NCBI GenBank assembly: GCA_044230315.1
Contig: JBGARJ010000011.1
Location: 1 to 64,000 of the forward strand
Direction of reading: 5' to 3'
DNA: 64,000 nt
Origin: M3007 sp044230315
GTDB lineage: Bacteria; Bacteroidota; Bacteroidia; Chitinophagales; Saprospiraceae
A program made the translations under genes and the position numbers. A model generated the notes under the pieces. That model was not told where the DNA came from. It did not search any database and saw only the letters and a program-made list of their open reading frames with translations. Numbering within the stretch: the stretch's first letter is position 1; each line of letters starts with the position of its first letter. Below are positions 1 to 8,608 of the stretch, piece after piece.

Positions 1-156
1 GTGCAACCGGCCATCCGCGCCATTGCCGACCGCAACCGGGCCGAATTCCCGCGTCTGCGCCCCGATCTGATCCGCCTCGACTTTGTGTCGATGCCGCTCT
101 TTGCCCGGAGCTACCTGGATATGATCCGGCATTTGGATTTGGGCGGGGAAGGATAG
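1..156 (+). CDS. C-terminal fragment of an unidentified protein
   Basis: An open frame runs from the first base of the window to a TAG at 154-156 and gives 51 residues ending in HLDLGGEG. The reading is rich in Arg, Asp and Leu, as in the neighbouring coding DNA, so it is probably the tail of a real gene that starts upstream. There is no recognisable motif in what is visible, and I do not assign a function. It is followed by 136 bp without a gene before the protease gene. Confidence 0.5.
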   Translation: MQPAIRAIADRNRAEFPRLRPDLIRLDFVSMPLFARSYLDMIRHLDLGGEG

Positions 157-292
157 CGGGCAACACAAGAAATGATGAATTGATAATCAATTAATGGCGT
201 GACTTAAATTATGCTTCCATCAAATGCCGGAATAAAATACTTAAGTTGACGGCTCCCCCCTAAACCCTTCTGAACCTGCTTAAGACATTAAA

Positions 293-1378
293 ATGACTGA
301 TTTCATCGATACTTACCGCGACGTCATAGTTCAGATCGCCACGCCGTACAGCACCGGCACGGGTTTTTACCTCAAAGACCGGGACATGGTCGTGACCAAC
401 CACCACGTCGTGGAAGGCAACCGCGCAGTGATCATAGAAGGGGCGCGGTTTAAAAAACAATTGGTGACCGTGCGGTATGCCGACCGGAAATATGACCTGG
501 CATTTCTCGGCGGTCCGCAAAACAGCGACCCGCTGCCGGAGGTGCACCTGGGCGTGGGCAAAACCCTCCGCGAGCGCGACCCCGTCACCGCCATCGGCCA
601 CCCCTTTGGGCTGAAATTTTCGGTGAAAAGCGGCATCGTGTCCGGCGCCCGCGAGGTGATGAACAATATCCCCTACCTGCACATCGACGCGGCGCTCAAC
701 CCCGGCAACTCCGGCGGCCCGCTGGTGGACAACGACGGCGACATCGTGGGCATCAACACCTTTATCATCCGCGACGGCGACAATATCGGTTTTTCACTGC
801 CCGTCCAGTTTCTGTACGAGTCGCTGGAAGACTACAAAAAGATCGGCGGCGACAACACCTGCCGCTGTACCGCGTGCATGAACGTTGTGTCGGAAAAAAC
901 GGTGGAAAACGGGTTTTGCACCTATTGCGGGAACAAGGTCGAATTGCCCGGAGCAGTCGACGAATACCTGCCCACGGGCGTGCCGCGCACCATCGAGGCG
1001 CTCATCACCCGCACGGGGCACGACGTCGGTATCAGCCGCTGCGGCCCCAATTGCTGGGAGATCAACCAGGGCAGCGCCAAGATCAACATTACGTACCACG
1101 AGAAATCGGGCCTGATGACCGCCGACGCCATCCTGTGCCAGTTGCCCAAGGACAACATCAAGCCGTTGTACGAATTCCTGCTGCGCGAAAACTACTCCAA
1201 CGAAGCGCTCACCTTTGCCGTGCACGAGCAGGACATCCTGCTGTCGCTGCTCATCTACGACCGCTACCTGAGCGAAGACACCGGCATGCAAGCACTGCAA
1301 ATGCTGTTTGAAAAGGCCGACCGCTACGACAATATCCTGGTAGAACAGTACGGGGCGCAGTGGAAGGTGGAAGACTGA
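293..1378 (+). CDS. Trypsin-like (HtrA-type) serine protease with zinc ribbon and C-terminal YbjN/CesT-like domain
   Basis: A 361-residue protein. Residues about 10-175 form a chymotrypsin/HtrA-type protease: TNHHVV holds the catalytic His (H38), YDLA the Asp (D68) and PGNSGGP the nucleophile Ser (S140). There is no signal peptide or membrane segment at the N terminus and no PDZ domain follows, unlike DegP/DegQ, so a cytoplasmic location is likely. Residues 190-212 carry two CxxC pairs (C192/C195 and C209/C212), a zinc ribbon. Residues about 230-345 look like the alpha/beta fold of YbjN or type III secretion chaperones (CesT-like); this is a weak fold-level impression. The ATG at 293 is the natural start because the protease fold begins within ten residues. 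The protease assignment is firm; substrate and role are unknown. Confidence 0.85.
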   Translation: MTDFIDTYRDVIVQIATPYSTGTGFYLKDRDMVVTNHHVVEGNRAVIIEGARFKKQLVTVRYADRKYDLAFLGGPQNSDPLPEVHLGVGKTLRERDPVTAIGHPFGLKFSVKSGIVSGAREVMNNIPYLHIDAALNPGNSGGPLVDNDGDIVGINTFIIRDGDNIGFSLPVQFLYESLEDYKKIGGDNTCRCTACMNVVSEKTVENGFCTYCGNKVELPGAVDEYLPTGVPRTIEALITRTGHDVGISRCGPNCWEINQGSAKINITYHEKSGLMTADAILCQLPKDNIKPLYEFLLRENYSNEALTFAVHEQDILLSLLIYDRYLSEDTGMQALQMLFEKADRYDNILVEQYGAQWKVED

Positions 1379-1381
1379 GCA

Positions 1382-1532
1382 CATGTTTGGATTTTCATGC
1401 TGAAGCGCGACGGAAAAATTTAATTTCAGGCAAGATGAATTTCGCAGGCGGACAAGGTCATTCCGCCGAAAAACGTAACGCTATGTGAAATTAAATTTTC
1501 CGGTTTGCCCCGGCGATGAAGGTCCAAACGTG
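1382..1532. repeat. Nested palindromic intergenic element (~150 nt)
   Basis: Three nested inverted repeats share one axis. The outer arms are 1382-1391 and 1523-1532 (10 bp, one G-U). The middle arms are 1411-1428 and 1486-1502 (17 pairs with one bulged A). The inner arms are 1447-1452 and 1462-1467 (GGCGGA/TCCGCC). TTCAT (1394-1398) and ATGAA (1516-1520) can pair between the outer and middle stems. The element lies between the protease and oxygenase genes and contains no convincing ORF. It may be a dispersed palindromic repeat or a structured RNA. Confidence 0.6.
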
Positions 1533-1553
1533 TTCCCGGTACGGCTTTATCCC

Positions 1554-1561
1554 TATATTTG
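1554..1561 (+). promoter_or_regulatory. Candidate -7 element (TAnnTTTG) for the oxygenase gene
   Basis: TATATTTG matches the Bacteroidota -7 consensus TAnnTTTG and lies about 80 bp before the start at 1643. No good TTTG -33 box sits 19-21 bp upstream, only a weak TGTTC near 1530, so this is a tentative call. Confidence 0.35.
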
Positions 1562-1642
1562 CCCCGGTTTTTAAAATCCGGCAGCGCAGGAGCACCGCCC
1601 TGCGTTTTTTTTGTTCGGTAAACACCCTCCTAAGGCATAACC

Positions 1643-2494
1643 ATGGTTTTACAAGACACCCAACAAATTCTTGACCTGTCGAAATGGGCAGAGATATGCA
1701 CGGAACAGGCCGCTGCGTATCAATCGGCCCGCCCTTACCCCTACGGGCAATTTGAAAACTTCCTCGAAGACTGGGCGGCGCACCGCGCCATGGATGCCTT
1801 CCCGAAAGTAAAAGACGAGGGCTGGATCCACTACGTGCACGTCAACGAAAAGAAACACGGCCTGAACAAAATGGACCTCATCCCGCCATTCCTGCAGGAA
1901 GTGATCCGGGCGCTGAATACCGATGAATTTGTGCGCCACCTCAGCCGCCTCACCGGCATCGAAGGCCTCAAAGCCGACCCCTCGCTCGAAGGCGGCGGCC
2001 TGCACCAGTCGCAGCGCGGCGGCTTTCTCAACATCCACGCCGACTTTACCGTACACCCGCACAAGCGCAACTGGCGCCGCCGGGTCAACCTGCTGATCTA
2101 CCTCAACGAGGACTGGCTGCCCGAATACCGCGGCGAACTCGAGCTATGGACCCGCGACATGAAAGCCTGCGCCCAAAAGATCCTGCCGGTGTTCAACCGC
2201 TGCGCCATTTTCAACACCGACGAAGATTCGTACCACGGCCTGCCCGACCCCATCCAATGCCCCGAAGGCATGACCCGCAAGTCGATCGCCTTGTATTATT
2301 TCACCGAAGAACAGGCGGCGCCCAAAAAACGCGCCACCAACTACCGCGCCCGCCCCGGCGACGGCGTTAAAAGCCTGTTCATCTGGGCCGACAAAGAAGC
2401 CGTGCGCTGGTACAACAGCCTAAAAGGCTGGCTCGGCATCAACGACGACTTCGCCAGCAAGATCCTTAACCTGTTCAACCGGAATAAGAAATGA
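1643..2494 (+). CDS. 2-oxoglutarate/Fe(II)-dependent oxygenase (prolyl-4-hydroxylase-like, 2OG-FeII_Oxy_3 type)
   Basis: A 283-residue soluble protein with the jelly-roll oxygenase signature. The iron triad is HxD (H132, D134 in the segment NIHADFTVHP) and a distal His (H198 in DSYHG); R212 in MTRKS is placed to bind 2-oxoglutarate. Enzymes of this group hydroxylate protein or small-molecule substrates using O2 and 2-oxoglutarate. Homologues often sit in sugar- or polysaccharide-modifying loci, and the next gene encodes a membrane glycosyltransferase 47 bp downstream on the same strand, so the two may be co-transcribed. The substrate cannot be told from sequence. Confidence 0.85.
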   Translation: MVLQDTQQILDLSKWAEICTEQAAAYQSARPYPYGQFENFLEDWAAHRAMDAFPKVKDEGWIHYVHVNEKKHGLNKMDLIPPFLQEVIRALNTDEFVRHLSRLTGIEGLKADPSLEGGGLHQSQRGGFLNIHADFTVHPHKRNWRRRVNLLIYLNEDWLPEYRGELELWTRDMKACAQKILPVFNRCAIFNTDEDSYHGLPDPIQCPEGMTRKSIALYYFTEEQAAPKKRATNYRARPGDGVKSLFIWADKEAVRWYNSLKGWLGINDDFASKILNLFNRNKK

Positions 2495-2541
2495 ACCCGG
2501 CTATATGCCGCCCCTGAAGGCCCAACAGCCTTTATCACTGT

Positions 2542-4203
2542 ATGTCTGATTCCCTGCGCTACTCGCTGCTTTTCGCCTTTTTAGGCGCTGTATTGTACAT
2601 TCCTTTTCTCGGCGGGGTGCACCTGTTTGACTGGGACGAGATCAACTTTGCGGAGATCAGCCGCGAGATGATGATCAAGAAGGACTACCTTCGGATCTAT
2701 GTGAATTTTCAGCCCTTCTGGGAAAAACCGCCGTTTTTCTTCTGGATGCAGGCGCTGGCGATGCGGGCGTTCGGGGTGGGGGAGTTTGCCGCCCGGCTGC
2801 CCAACGCCTTGTGCGGCGTGTTGACGCTGGTAGTGGTTTTTAACATCGGCCAAAAACTCTACGGCACACGCTTCGGCGCCATCTGGGCCACAGTGTATAT
2901 GGGTACGGTGCTGCCCTTGCTCTACTTCAAATCGGGCATTATCGACCCGTTTTTCAACCTGTTCATCTTTCTCGGGCTGTACTTTTTTATCCTCTCCTAC
3001 TGGAAAAAAGACGGCTTTACCAGCATTGAACTGCCGCGCAGCCGCTGGTGGTACCTGTTTTTGGGCGGCTTTTTTATCGGCATGGGTATCCTCACCAAAG
3101 GACAAACCGCCTACCTGATCGCCGTGCTCACCATGGGGGTGTATTGGGTGTACCAGCGGTTCCGGTTCTATGTGAATGTGCCGCAGTTCCTGTTTTTTAC
3201 CGCCGCCGCTTCGCTGGTGACGCTCGGCTGGTACGGCCTCGAAACCTGGCAACACGGCCCCTGGTTCATCAACGAGTTCAATAAATACCAGTACCGGCTG
3301 TTTTCCACCCCCGACGCCGGCCACGGCGGCTTTCCGGGCTATCACGTTGTGATGCTGCTGGTGGGGTGTTTCCCGGCATCGATTTTCGCGGTGCGGGCCT
3401 TTTTCCGGTTGCCCGACGAGCAGCGCGACCACCAGCAGGATTTCCGCCGCTGGATGAAAATGCTGTTCTGGGTGGTGCTGATCCTGTTCAGCATCGTGCG
3501 GTCCAAGATCGTGCACTACTCGTCTATGTGTTATTTCCCGCTCACGTTTCTGGCGGCGGTGGTGCTCGACAAACTGCTGCGCGGCGAGATCCGGTTTGCC
3601 GCCTGGATGAAAGCGCTGCTCGCGGCGGTAGGCGGCGTGTTCGCGCTGGCCACCCTGGCCATGCCTTTTATCGGGATGAATGCCGCGCTGCTCAAGCCCT
3701 GGTTCAAAGACCCCTTTGCGCAGGCCAATCTCGACGCCGACGTGCACTGGACGGGCTGGGAGGTGCTGCCCGGCTTGCTGCTGGTCGCTTTGCTGGTCCT
3801 GACCCTGCGCTGGTTCAACCGCGACCGCCGCGAACAGGCCTTCCGATGGCTGTTCGGCGGCACGGCGGTATTTGTGCTGCTCACCCTGATCTTTTTCATC
3901 AAGCGCATCGAAGGCTATTCGCAACGCGCGGCCATCGAATTTTTCGAAAGCAAGGTGGGGCAAGACGTGTACGTCACTTCGGATGCCTACAAGACCTACG
4001 CCCAGTATTTCTATTTCCGCAAACAACCGCTGGCCAATGAAAAGGCCTACGACAAGGACTGGCTGCTCAACGGCCCAGTCGACAAAGACGTTTATATCGC
4101 GGTGAAAAACTATTATGCGCCGCAACTTACCGGCCGGCCCGATATCGAAAAAGTAGGGGAAAAGAACGGGTTCGTATTTTTGAAACGGCGGAAACAGCAG
4201 TAG
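2542..4203 (+). CDS. GT39/ArnT-like membrane glycosyltransferase (PMT_2 superfamily)
   Basis: A 553-residue polytopic protein of the GT-C fold. The first membrane segment (about 8-25) is followed by FDWDEINFAE at 29-38. The acidic residues there (D30, D32, E33) match the catalytic loop of ArnT and protein O-mannosyltransferases. EKPPFFFWMQ at 61-70 matches the KPP motif of the same family. About ten further hydrophobic segments follow, then a C-terminal periplasmic domain (about 450-553). Such enzymes move a sugar from a polyprenyl-phosphate donor to lipid A, protein or another acceptor on the outer face of the inner membrane. It follows the oxygenase gene after 47 bp. Donor and acceptor are not predictable. 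Confidence 0.88.
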   Translation: MSDSLRYSLLFAFLGAVLYIPFLGGVHLFDWDEINFAEISREMMIKKDYLRIYVNFQPFWEKPPFFFWMQALAMRAFGVGEFAARLPNALCGVLTLVVVFNIGQKLYGTRFGAIWATVYMGTVLPLLYFKSGIIDPFFNLFIFLGLYFFILSYWKKDGFTSIELPRSRWWYLFLGGFFIGMGILTKGQTAYLIAVLTMGVYWVYQRFRFYVNVPQFLFFTAAASLVTLGWYGLETWQHGPWFINEFNKYQYRLFSTPDAGHGGFPGYHVVMLLVGCFPASIFAVRAFFRLPDEQRDHQQDFRRWMKMLFWVVLILFSIVRSKIVHYSSMCYFPLTFLAAVVLDKLLRGEIRFAAWMKALLAAVGGVFALATLAMPFIGMNAALLKPWFKDPFAQANLDADVHWTGWEVLPGLLLVALLVLTLRWFNRDRREQAFRWLFGGTAVFVLLTLIFFIKRIEGYSQRAAIEFFESKVGQDVYVTSDAYKTYAQYFYFRKQPLANEKAYDKDWLLNGPVDKDVYIAVKNYYAPQLTGRPDIEKVGEKNGFVFLKRRKQQ

Positions 4204-4215
4204 TTGGGTTCGTCC

Positions 4216-4256
4216 CGGTTAAACAAATAAATGACCTGAAATCGTGTGTTTAACCG
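4216..4256. repeat. Perfect 10-bp inverted repeat downstream of the glycosyltransferase
   Basis: CGGTTAAACA at 4216-4225 and TGTTTAACCG at 4247-4256 are exact reverse complements, 21 nt apart. There is no T-run afterwards, so this is not a standard terminator. It may be an operator or an RNA stem in the 236-bp gap before the VOC gene. That gap has no other gene I accept. Confidence 0.5.
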
Positions 4257-4439
4257 ATATTTGAAATACCATCGCTGGGCTGCAAACAGAAATTTGCATT
4301 TCACACAGCCTTATTTTTTTGGCGGATTGCCCACATGCGCCTGCAATATTTACCTGACTGGAACTAAAATTTCCCCCTTTTCGCCGCAGCGTGTGATTCC
4401 GAATCGGTTCCAGGTTGGCAAAAACTAAAAAACAAAAAC

Positions 4440-4805
4440 ATGCAACACCATGCTAAATCAATCCGACCGTTCATCGGCGCTAAAAACGTTGAAGTGTCCC
4501 GGCGTTTTTACCGGGACCTGGGGTTTCAGGAAACGGTACTGAGCCCCGGGTTGTCGGTATTCAAAACAGGTGAGCTCGCATTTTATCTGCAGGATGCTTA
4601 TGTCCGGGACTGGATCGATAATTCCATGATTTTTTTGGAGGTTGACGATGTGGGTCGTTATTGGAACGCGCTTTTGGCATTGGACCTGACCACCAAATAT
4701 GAAGGCGTGCGGCTCACCCCCATACGGGAGCTCGATTGGGGGCGCGAGTGTTTTTTGCACGACCCATCGGGTATCCTTTGGCACTTTGGCGAATTTTTCA
4801 ACTAA
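4440..4805 (+). CDS. VOC superfamily (glyoxalase/bleomycin-resistance-like) protein
   Basis: A 121-residue single-module VOC protein. It opens with RPFIGAKNVEVSRRFYRDLG, the usual first beta-alpha unit with the FYRDLGF motif, and ends with ECFLHDPSGILWHF, the usual metal-site strand with D-PSG and a late His. Members bind a divalent metal and act as glyoxalases, dioxygenases or drug-binding proteins. Here only the fold can be asserted. The start at 4440 follows an A-rich stretch and sits just before the domain. It stands alone, with gaps of more than 200 bp on both sides. Confidence 0.8.
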   Translation: MQHHAKSIRPFIGAKNVEVSRRFYRDLGFQETVLSPGLSVFKTGELAFYLQDAYVRDWIDNSMIFLEVDDVGRYWNALLALDLTTKYEGVRLTPIRELDWGRECFLHDPSGILWHFGEFFN

Positions 4806-5493
4806 GGTAAATTTTGGATAGGGTTGAGGCGCAAGTAATTAAAAATCGGGTGTTCGTTCTTCCTGAATTACCTCGGAGCGGCTCTTCTCGCTCCAATCGA
4901 TCTCAAATCCTGGAAACAGTATAAACCTTGCGCTGCTCCGAGGCGATTTTTAGTGCGGTAATTTGTTCCAATCCGAAATTCACGTCAGGAACGCTTAAAA
5001 AATAACTTCCCGGTTGGAACGAATTTAGATTTCTCGCTCCGCTCGGAATGACAAGAGGCACGAGCAAGAAAGGGAGGGGCGATAGAGTAAGGGGACGAAC
5101 CATTTGGCAGCCCCTCCCTTTGAAGCCAAACTGATCGGGCAAAATCCAAGGGCTAAGTGGGGGGGGGACTATGCAGCCTTTGCCCGAATCTACCGCCCCC
5201 CGCTTTCTTGCTCAACGCCCTGTCATTCCGAGCCAAACGAGGAATCTGGACTTTATTATTTTATCGTTCCTAAATTAGCGTTGCCGGCCCATCGAAGCCC
5301 TCGAGAACGATAAAAAAGCCTTTTATAGAAAACACTAGCCCGGCAGGTTTTTGCAAACCGTTGGAAATGAAGCCAGGTACATATTGTTGGCGAGGGCCCC
5401 AGCAACGGCGTTAAGGCTTGATTTTCAGCCAAATACCGCTGTTTGGCGGAGGCGCCAACAGCAAAAGGTACCAGACTATTGAGAAAAAATATA
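4806..5493. repeat. Gene-free stretch with two pairs of inverted repeats
   Basis: No convincing gene was found in these 688 bases. Two inverted repeats are visible. The first pairs 4871-4882 with 4932-4943 (12 bp, one mismatch, CCTCGGAG core). The second pairs 5025-5053 with 5221-5249; both arms hold the TCATTCCGAG...GAATCT type of sequence in opposite orientation. Translated, these arms read SGARNL and CHSEPNEESG, peptides often seen in spurious ORFs from dispersed intergenic repeats. A run of nine G lies at 5160-5168. Confidence 0.55.
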
Positions 5494-6027
5494 ATGGCAA
5501 TGGAGATATTTGTTGAAACGGAAAGATTGTTCCTGCGGGAACTGACGGATGACGACGCTCCCGGGCTTTTCGCGCTCGACTCCGACCCGGAAGTACACCG
5601 GTACCTGGGCAACCAGCCGCTAAAAACCATGCAGGAAGCGGAAGCCATCATCCGGCTTGTGCGAAAACAGTATGAAGAAAACGGGATAGGGCGCTGGGCG
5701 ATCATCGATAAGGCAACCCTGGACTTTATCGGTTGGTCGGGCCTGAAATATGAAAAGAATCTGCGGGAAGCGTTTGCGTATTATGATCTGGGCTACCGGC
5801 TGAGGCGGAAATATTGGGGGCTGGGGATAGCGACCGAAACGGCGATCGAAGCGCTTAAATATGGCTTTAGCCAATTGAATCTTGACGAGATTTGTGCAGC
5901 GGCGCATGTGGAGAACATAGCCTCCAACGCAGTGCTGAAAAAAGTGGGGCTAACCTTAATAGAGACGTTTGAATGCGACGGAGCCCCGCACAATTGGTAC
6001 AAATTGAAGCGGGCGGATTGGCGGTGA
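5494..6027 (+). CDS. GNAT-family N-acetyltransferase (RimJ/RimL type)
   Basis: A 177-residue protein when started at the ATG at 5494; the open frame extends 17 codons upstream but the domain starts right after this ATG (VETERLFLRELTDDD). The acetyl-CoA pyrophosphate loop is RRKYWGLGIATE, the R/Q-x-x-G-x-G/A motif. The later segment HVENIASNAVLKKVGL is the usual ASxxVLxKxGF motif of the family. Members transfer acetyl groups from acetyl-CoA to protein N termini, antibiotics or small amines; the substrate here is unknown. It lies downstream of a repeat-rich gap and 67 bp ahead of the TMEM175-like gene. Confidence 0.85.
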   Translation: MAMEIFVETERLFLRELTDDDAPGLFALDSDPEVHRYLGNQPLKTMQEAEAIIRLVRKQYEENGIGRWAIIDKATLDFIGWSGLKYEKNLREAFAYYDLGYRLRRKYWGLGIATETAIEALKYGFSQLNLDEICAAAHVENIASNAVLKKVGLTLIETFECDGAPHNWYKLKRADWR

Positions 6028-6094
6028 ATAGCCCTGCCCTAAATCAAAGCCACCCACCACAAAGCCCATCTTTTCACAAAAAAACCGGTAATTC

Positions 6095-6718
6095 ATGACG
6101 GAAACAAACCACAATGCCCGCTTGGAAGCTTTTTGCGACGGCGTATTTGCCATCGCCCTCACCTTATTGATTATTGATATTAAAATTCCTGCAACCGAAC
6201 ACATTGAAAACACCACCGCTTTCTGGCTGGCCCTTCAACATATCACGCCGGCTATTTTTGCCTTTATTTTGAGTTTCACCATCATCCTGATCACCTGGGT
6301 AAATCACCATAATGCCTTGAAGCTGGTAAACCGATCCAGCGCTTCGTTTATCTATTCCAATGGCTTTTTGTTGCTTACGGTCGTGTTTTTCCCCTTCCCC
6401 ACGGCGCTGCTGGGTGAATATATTTTGACCGACCATTCCGAGCCCGCGGTGGTGGTTTATGAAATAACCATGGCTTTTCAAGCGATCGGATGGATTTTGA
6501 TGTCCAATGCTGCGCTGAGAAGCCATTTGGGGAAAAATGAAAAATCGATCCTGCGAATTCGTAAAAACGGTCAATTCGGGTATTTTGCCCTGGCGCTGTA
6601 CTCGGCTTGTGCGATCCTGGCCTTTTGGTTTCCGTTCACCATTGCCATTGTTACAACCATTATCTGGATTTTTTGGTTGATCTGGGGTGTTTCCACCAAG
6701 CAGGAAGCAATGGATTGA
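6095..6718 (+). CDS. TMEM175-family (DUF1211) potassium channel-like membrane protein
   Basis: A 207-residue protein with about six hydrophobic helices, the usual size for bacterial TMEM175. The first helix contains FCDGVFAIALTLLIIDI, which matches the family signature F-S-D-G-V-F-A-I-x-x-T-L-L; the usual Ser is Cys here. In known members this helix lines the pore of a tetrameric K+-selective channel through rings of Leu/Ile. The predicted location is the inner membrane. The gene stands alone, 108 bp ahead of an unknown gene. Function is inferred from the family. Confidence 0.85.
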   Translation: MTETNHNARLEAFCDGVFAIALTLLIIDIKIPATEHIENTTAFWLALQHITPAIFAFILSFTIILITWVNHHNALKLVNRSSASFIYSNGFLLLTVVFFPFPTALLGEYILTDHSEPAVVVYEITMAFQAIGWILMSNAALRSHLGKNEKSILRIRKNGQFGYFALALYSACAILAFWFPFTIAIVTTIIWIFWLIWGVSTKQEAMD

Positions 6719-6825
6719 ACCAGGTCGGCATGGGCGGAAATTACGACCCTGGATGTTGCGCAATACAACCTGTGCCTATGGGCATTTGAACAACGAAATC
6801 AACCTTACGCTGCCTTTCTGAAGCG

Positions 6826-7521
6826 ATGAATATACTGACAGAAACCTGTACCTATCAATCCAAAGCAGAATTTGAAGCGCTGATCACAGCGCTCCAGGAT
6901 GCGCTGGACGAGGGCATCCTGGCGCCATACGACGATGGGAACTGGCGGAAGCCCCTGCCCAACGACTGGAACAGGGAATACATCGCCGCCGCTCAACGCA
7001 AAATCTACCGGTTCGACGGGCATCATTTCACCACTGAAAGGGGAGAACCATCTTACAACGGCGCCTGGGAAATCGTCCGGCAGGAAACGGAAATACGGGG
7101 GAAAGCGATTTTTACCAGCGCATTCAGGATCAGGATGCAGGAACCGCCTGCCGTCGTTGATCTACAATTTGAGGTAGGGTTCATACCCGGCGAGCGGACG
7201 ACGATAAAGATCGACTGGGCCCCCGACGAGCACGACAATGGCGCCGGGCATTCCAGGCTGGTCCAATCCGCGGCTGAATACGGCATTATTTCCGCTTTTG
7301 AAGATTTGGCGCCCAGCCACGGCAATTATTCGATCGGCATCGCGAAGTTGCGGTACCACGCGATCGATACGAGTTTCAGCCTTATCGCATATGCGGCCAA
7401 TCGAAATCTGAAACGAGCGTTGTTTGCGGGCCATGAAGACCCCTATCCGATGATCGAAAATGGCCGGATCACGCGAAAATTTAAATTTGCCCAAACGATT
7501 GGGCGCTACAACAATGCCTGA
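6826..7521 (+). CDS. Conserved-looking protein of unknown function
   Basis: A 231-residue soluble protein without signal peptide or membrane segment. I recognise no domain. Coding is supported by an ATG start after a 108-bp gap, normal composition and the absence of a better competing frame. It is acidic and aromatic, with patches such as WAPDEHDNGAGHSR and EDLAPSHGNYSIGI that alternate short hydrophobic strands with loops, suggesting a mainly beta fold. The 73-bp gap to the next gene leaves open whether the two are co-transcribed. Confidence 0.6.
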   Translation: MNILTETCTYQSKAEFEALITALQDALDEGILAPYDDGNWRKPLPNDWNREYIAAAQRKIYRFDGHHFTTERGEPSYNGAWEIVRQETEIRGKAIFTSAFRIRMQEPPAVVDLQFEVGFIPGERTTIKIDWAPDEHDNGAGHSRLVQSAAEYGIISAFEDLAPSHGNYSIGIAKLRYHAIDTSFSLIAYAANRNLKRALFAGHEDPYPMIENGRITRKFKFAQTIGRYNNA

Positions 7522-7594
7522 ACCGGGCCGAACGGACACGCCCTAATCGCGGCCCAGGTGAAATAATATCCGTTCCATTGAAAATTAAAGGAAA

Positions 7595-8539
7595 ATGAAG
7601 AAAAACCTTATGCGCTTTATTGTTTTGCCGGCCCTCGTCGTAGCCGGCTGCCAGAAACACAATGGCGCCTCGGGCCCCGACATCACCTACGGAAAAAATG
7701 TATTCCATATCACGGTTGATGGATTGAGCCGCGAATACCTCGTCCACATCCCGAGCGGGTATGACGGGAAAACAGCCTTCCCGGTGGTGGTCATGCTGCA
7801 TGGTACCAGCGGCGACGGGGAAAAAATGTACAATATATCGGGCTGGAAAGAGCTGGGCGAAATTGAGAACATCATCACGGTGTACCCCTCGTCGCTCAAA
7901 CCCTGCATCATTGACGACGGCGTCGTAAAATCGATCACCAAATGGAACTCACAGCCCTCCGAATGGAGCTATTGCCCGAACGAGGCCCCGGCAGATGATA
8001 TCAAATTCCTGCGCGCCATGCTCGACGATATTAACAACAAGTACGCCATCGACAACAAACGCGTGTATTTGGAGGGTTTTTCCAATGGCGGGCAAATGGC
8101 CGCAAAATGCGCGGTGTACCTGAGCGATCGATTGGCGGCAATTGTCGAGAACGCCGCATCTTTTTACACCGATACCGTGTATGCGCCGCTCCGGCGAATC
8201 CCGACTACCTACCAACTGGGCAACATGGACTACGGTCCAGGCGTGGACGGACCCGAAGTTCCGTTGGCACAAATGGATACCGTATTGAATTCGCAGCGCG
8301 TATCGAGACCCAAAAACACCCATATCCACAGTTTTAATCTATCGCCTTCCTATGCCCTGACCGGCGACACCAGCACGGCTGTTATTGCTACTTTTCTTGC
8401 TGCCGACGGAACGCCGGATCTGAGTTTCAATTTTGTTTTTGTCAAAGGACTCGGCCATATATACCCCAACGGGACCAATCACTGGATGTACGCCGCTAAA
8501 CGGCATTGGGAGTGGCTGAAACAATTTTCATTGCCGTAA
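7595..8539 (+). CDS. Esterase lipoprotein, PHB depolymerase/LpqC-like alpha/beta hydrolase
   Basis: A 314-residue protein. The N terminus is a lipoprotein signal ending in VVAGC, so it is probably anchored to the outer membrane or periplasmic face. The fold is alpha/beta hydrolase of the polyhydroxybutyrate-depolymerase/feruloyl-esterase group: oxyanion segment VVMLHGTSGDG, nucleophile elbow EGFSNGGQM with S163, and late His in KGLGHIYPNGTNHW. The segment WSYCPNEAPADDIKFL also matches the family (x-D-D-V-x-F). A likely role is hydrolysis of extracellular polyester or acyl-carbohydrate. The start at 7595 is set by the lysine-rich signal peptide. Confidence 0.85.
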   Translation: MKKNLMRFIVLPALVVAGCQKHNGASGPDITYGKNVFHITVDGLSREYLVHIPSGYDGKTAFPVVVMLHGTSGDGEKMYNISGWKELGEIENIITVYPSSLKPCIIDDGVVKSITKWNSQPSEWSYCPNEAPADDIKFLRAMLDDINNKYAIDNKRVYLEGFSNGGQMAAKCAVYLSDRLAAIVENAASFYTDTVYAPLRRIPTTYQLGNMDYGPGVDGPEVPLAQMDTVLNSQRVSRPKNTHIHSFNLSPSYALTGDTSTAVIATFLAADGTPDLSFNFVFVKGLGHIYPNGTNHWMYAAKRHWEWLKQFSLP

Positions 8540-8608
8540 CCACCACTCAAATCCGGGTTACAACGGTCTCGAATCCGGATTCGGGCCGACTTAAATCAGC
8601 CAATTTCC

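Noticed and set aside
2581..4125. 514-codon open frame on the reverse strand inside the glycosyltransferase gene
   Set aside because: It is the mirror of a GC-rich coding region, rich in His, Gln, Arg and Gly and with no domain. The forward gene has a clear GT-C signature.
4246..4428. 60-codon forward frame between the glycosyltransferase and VOC genes
   Set aside because: It starts inside an inverted repeat, has no conserved feature and no ribosome-binding site.
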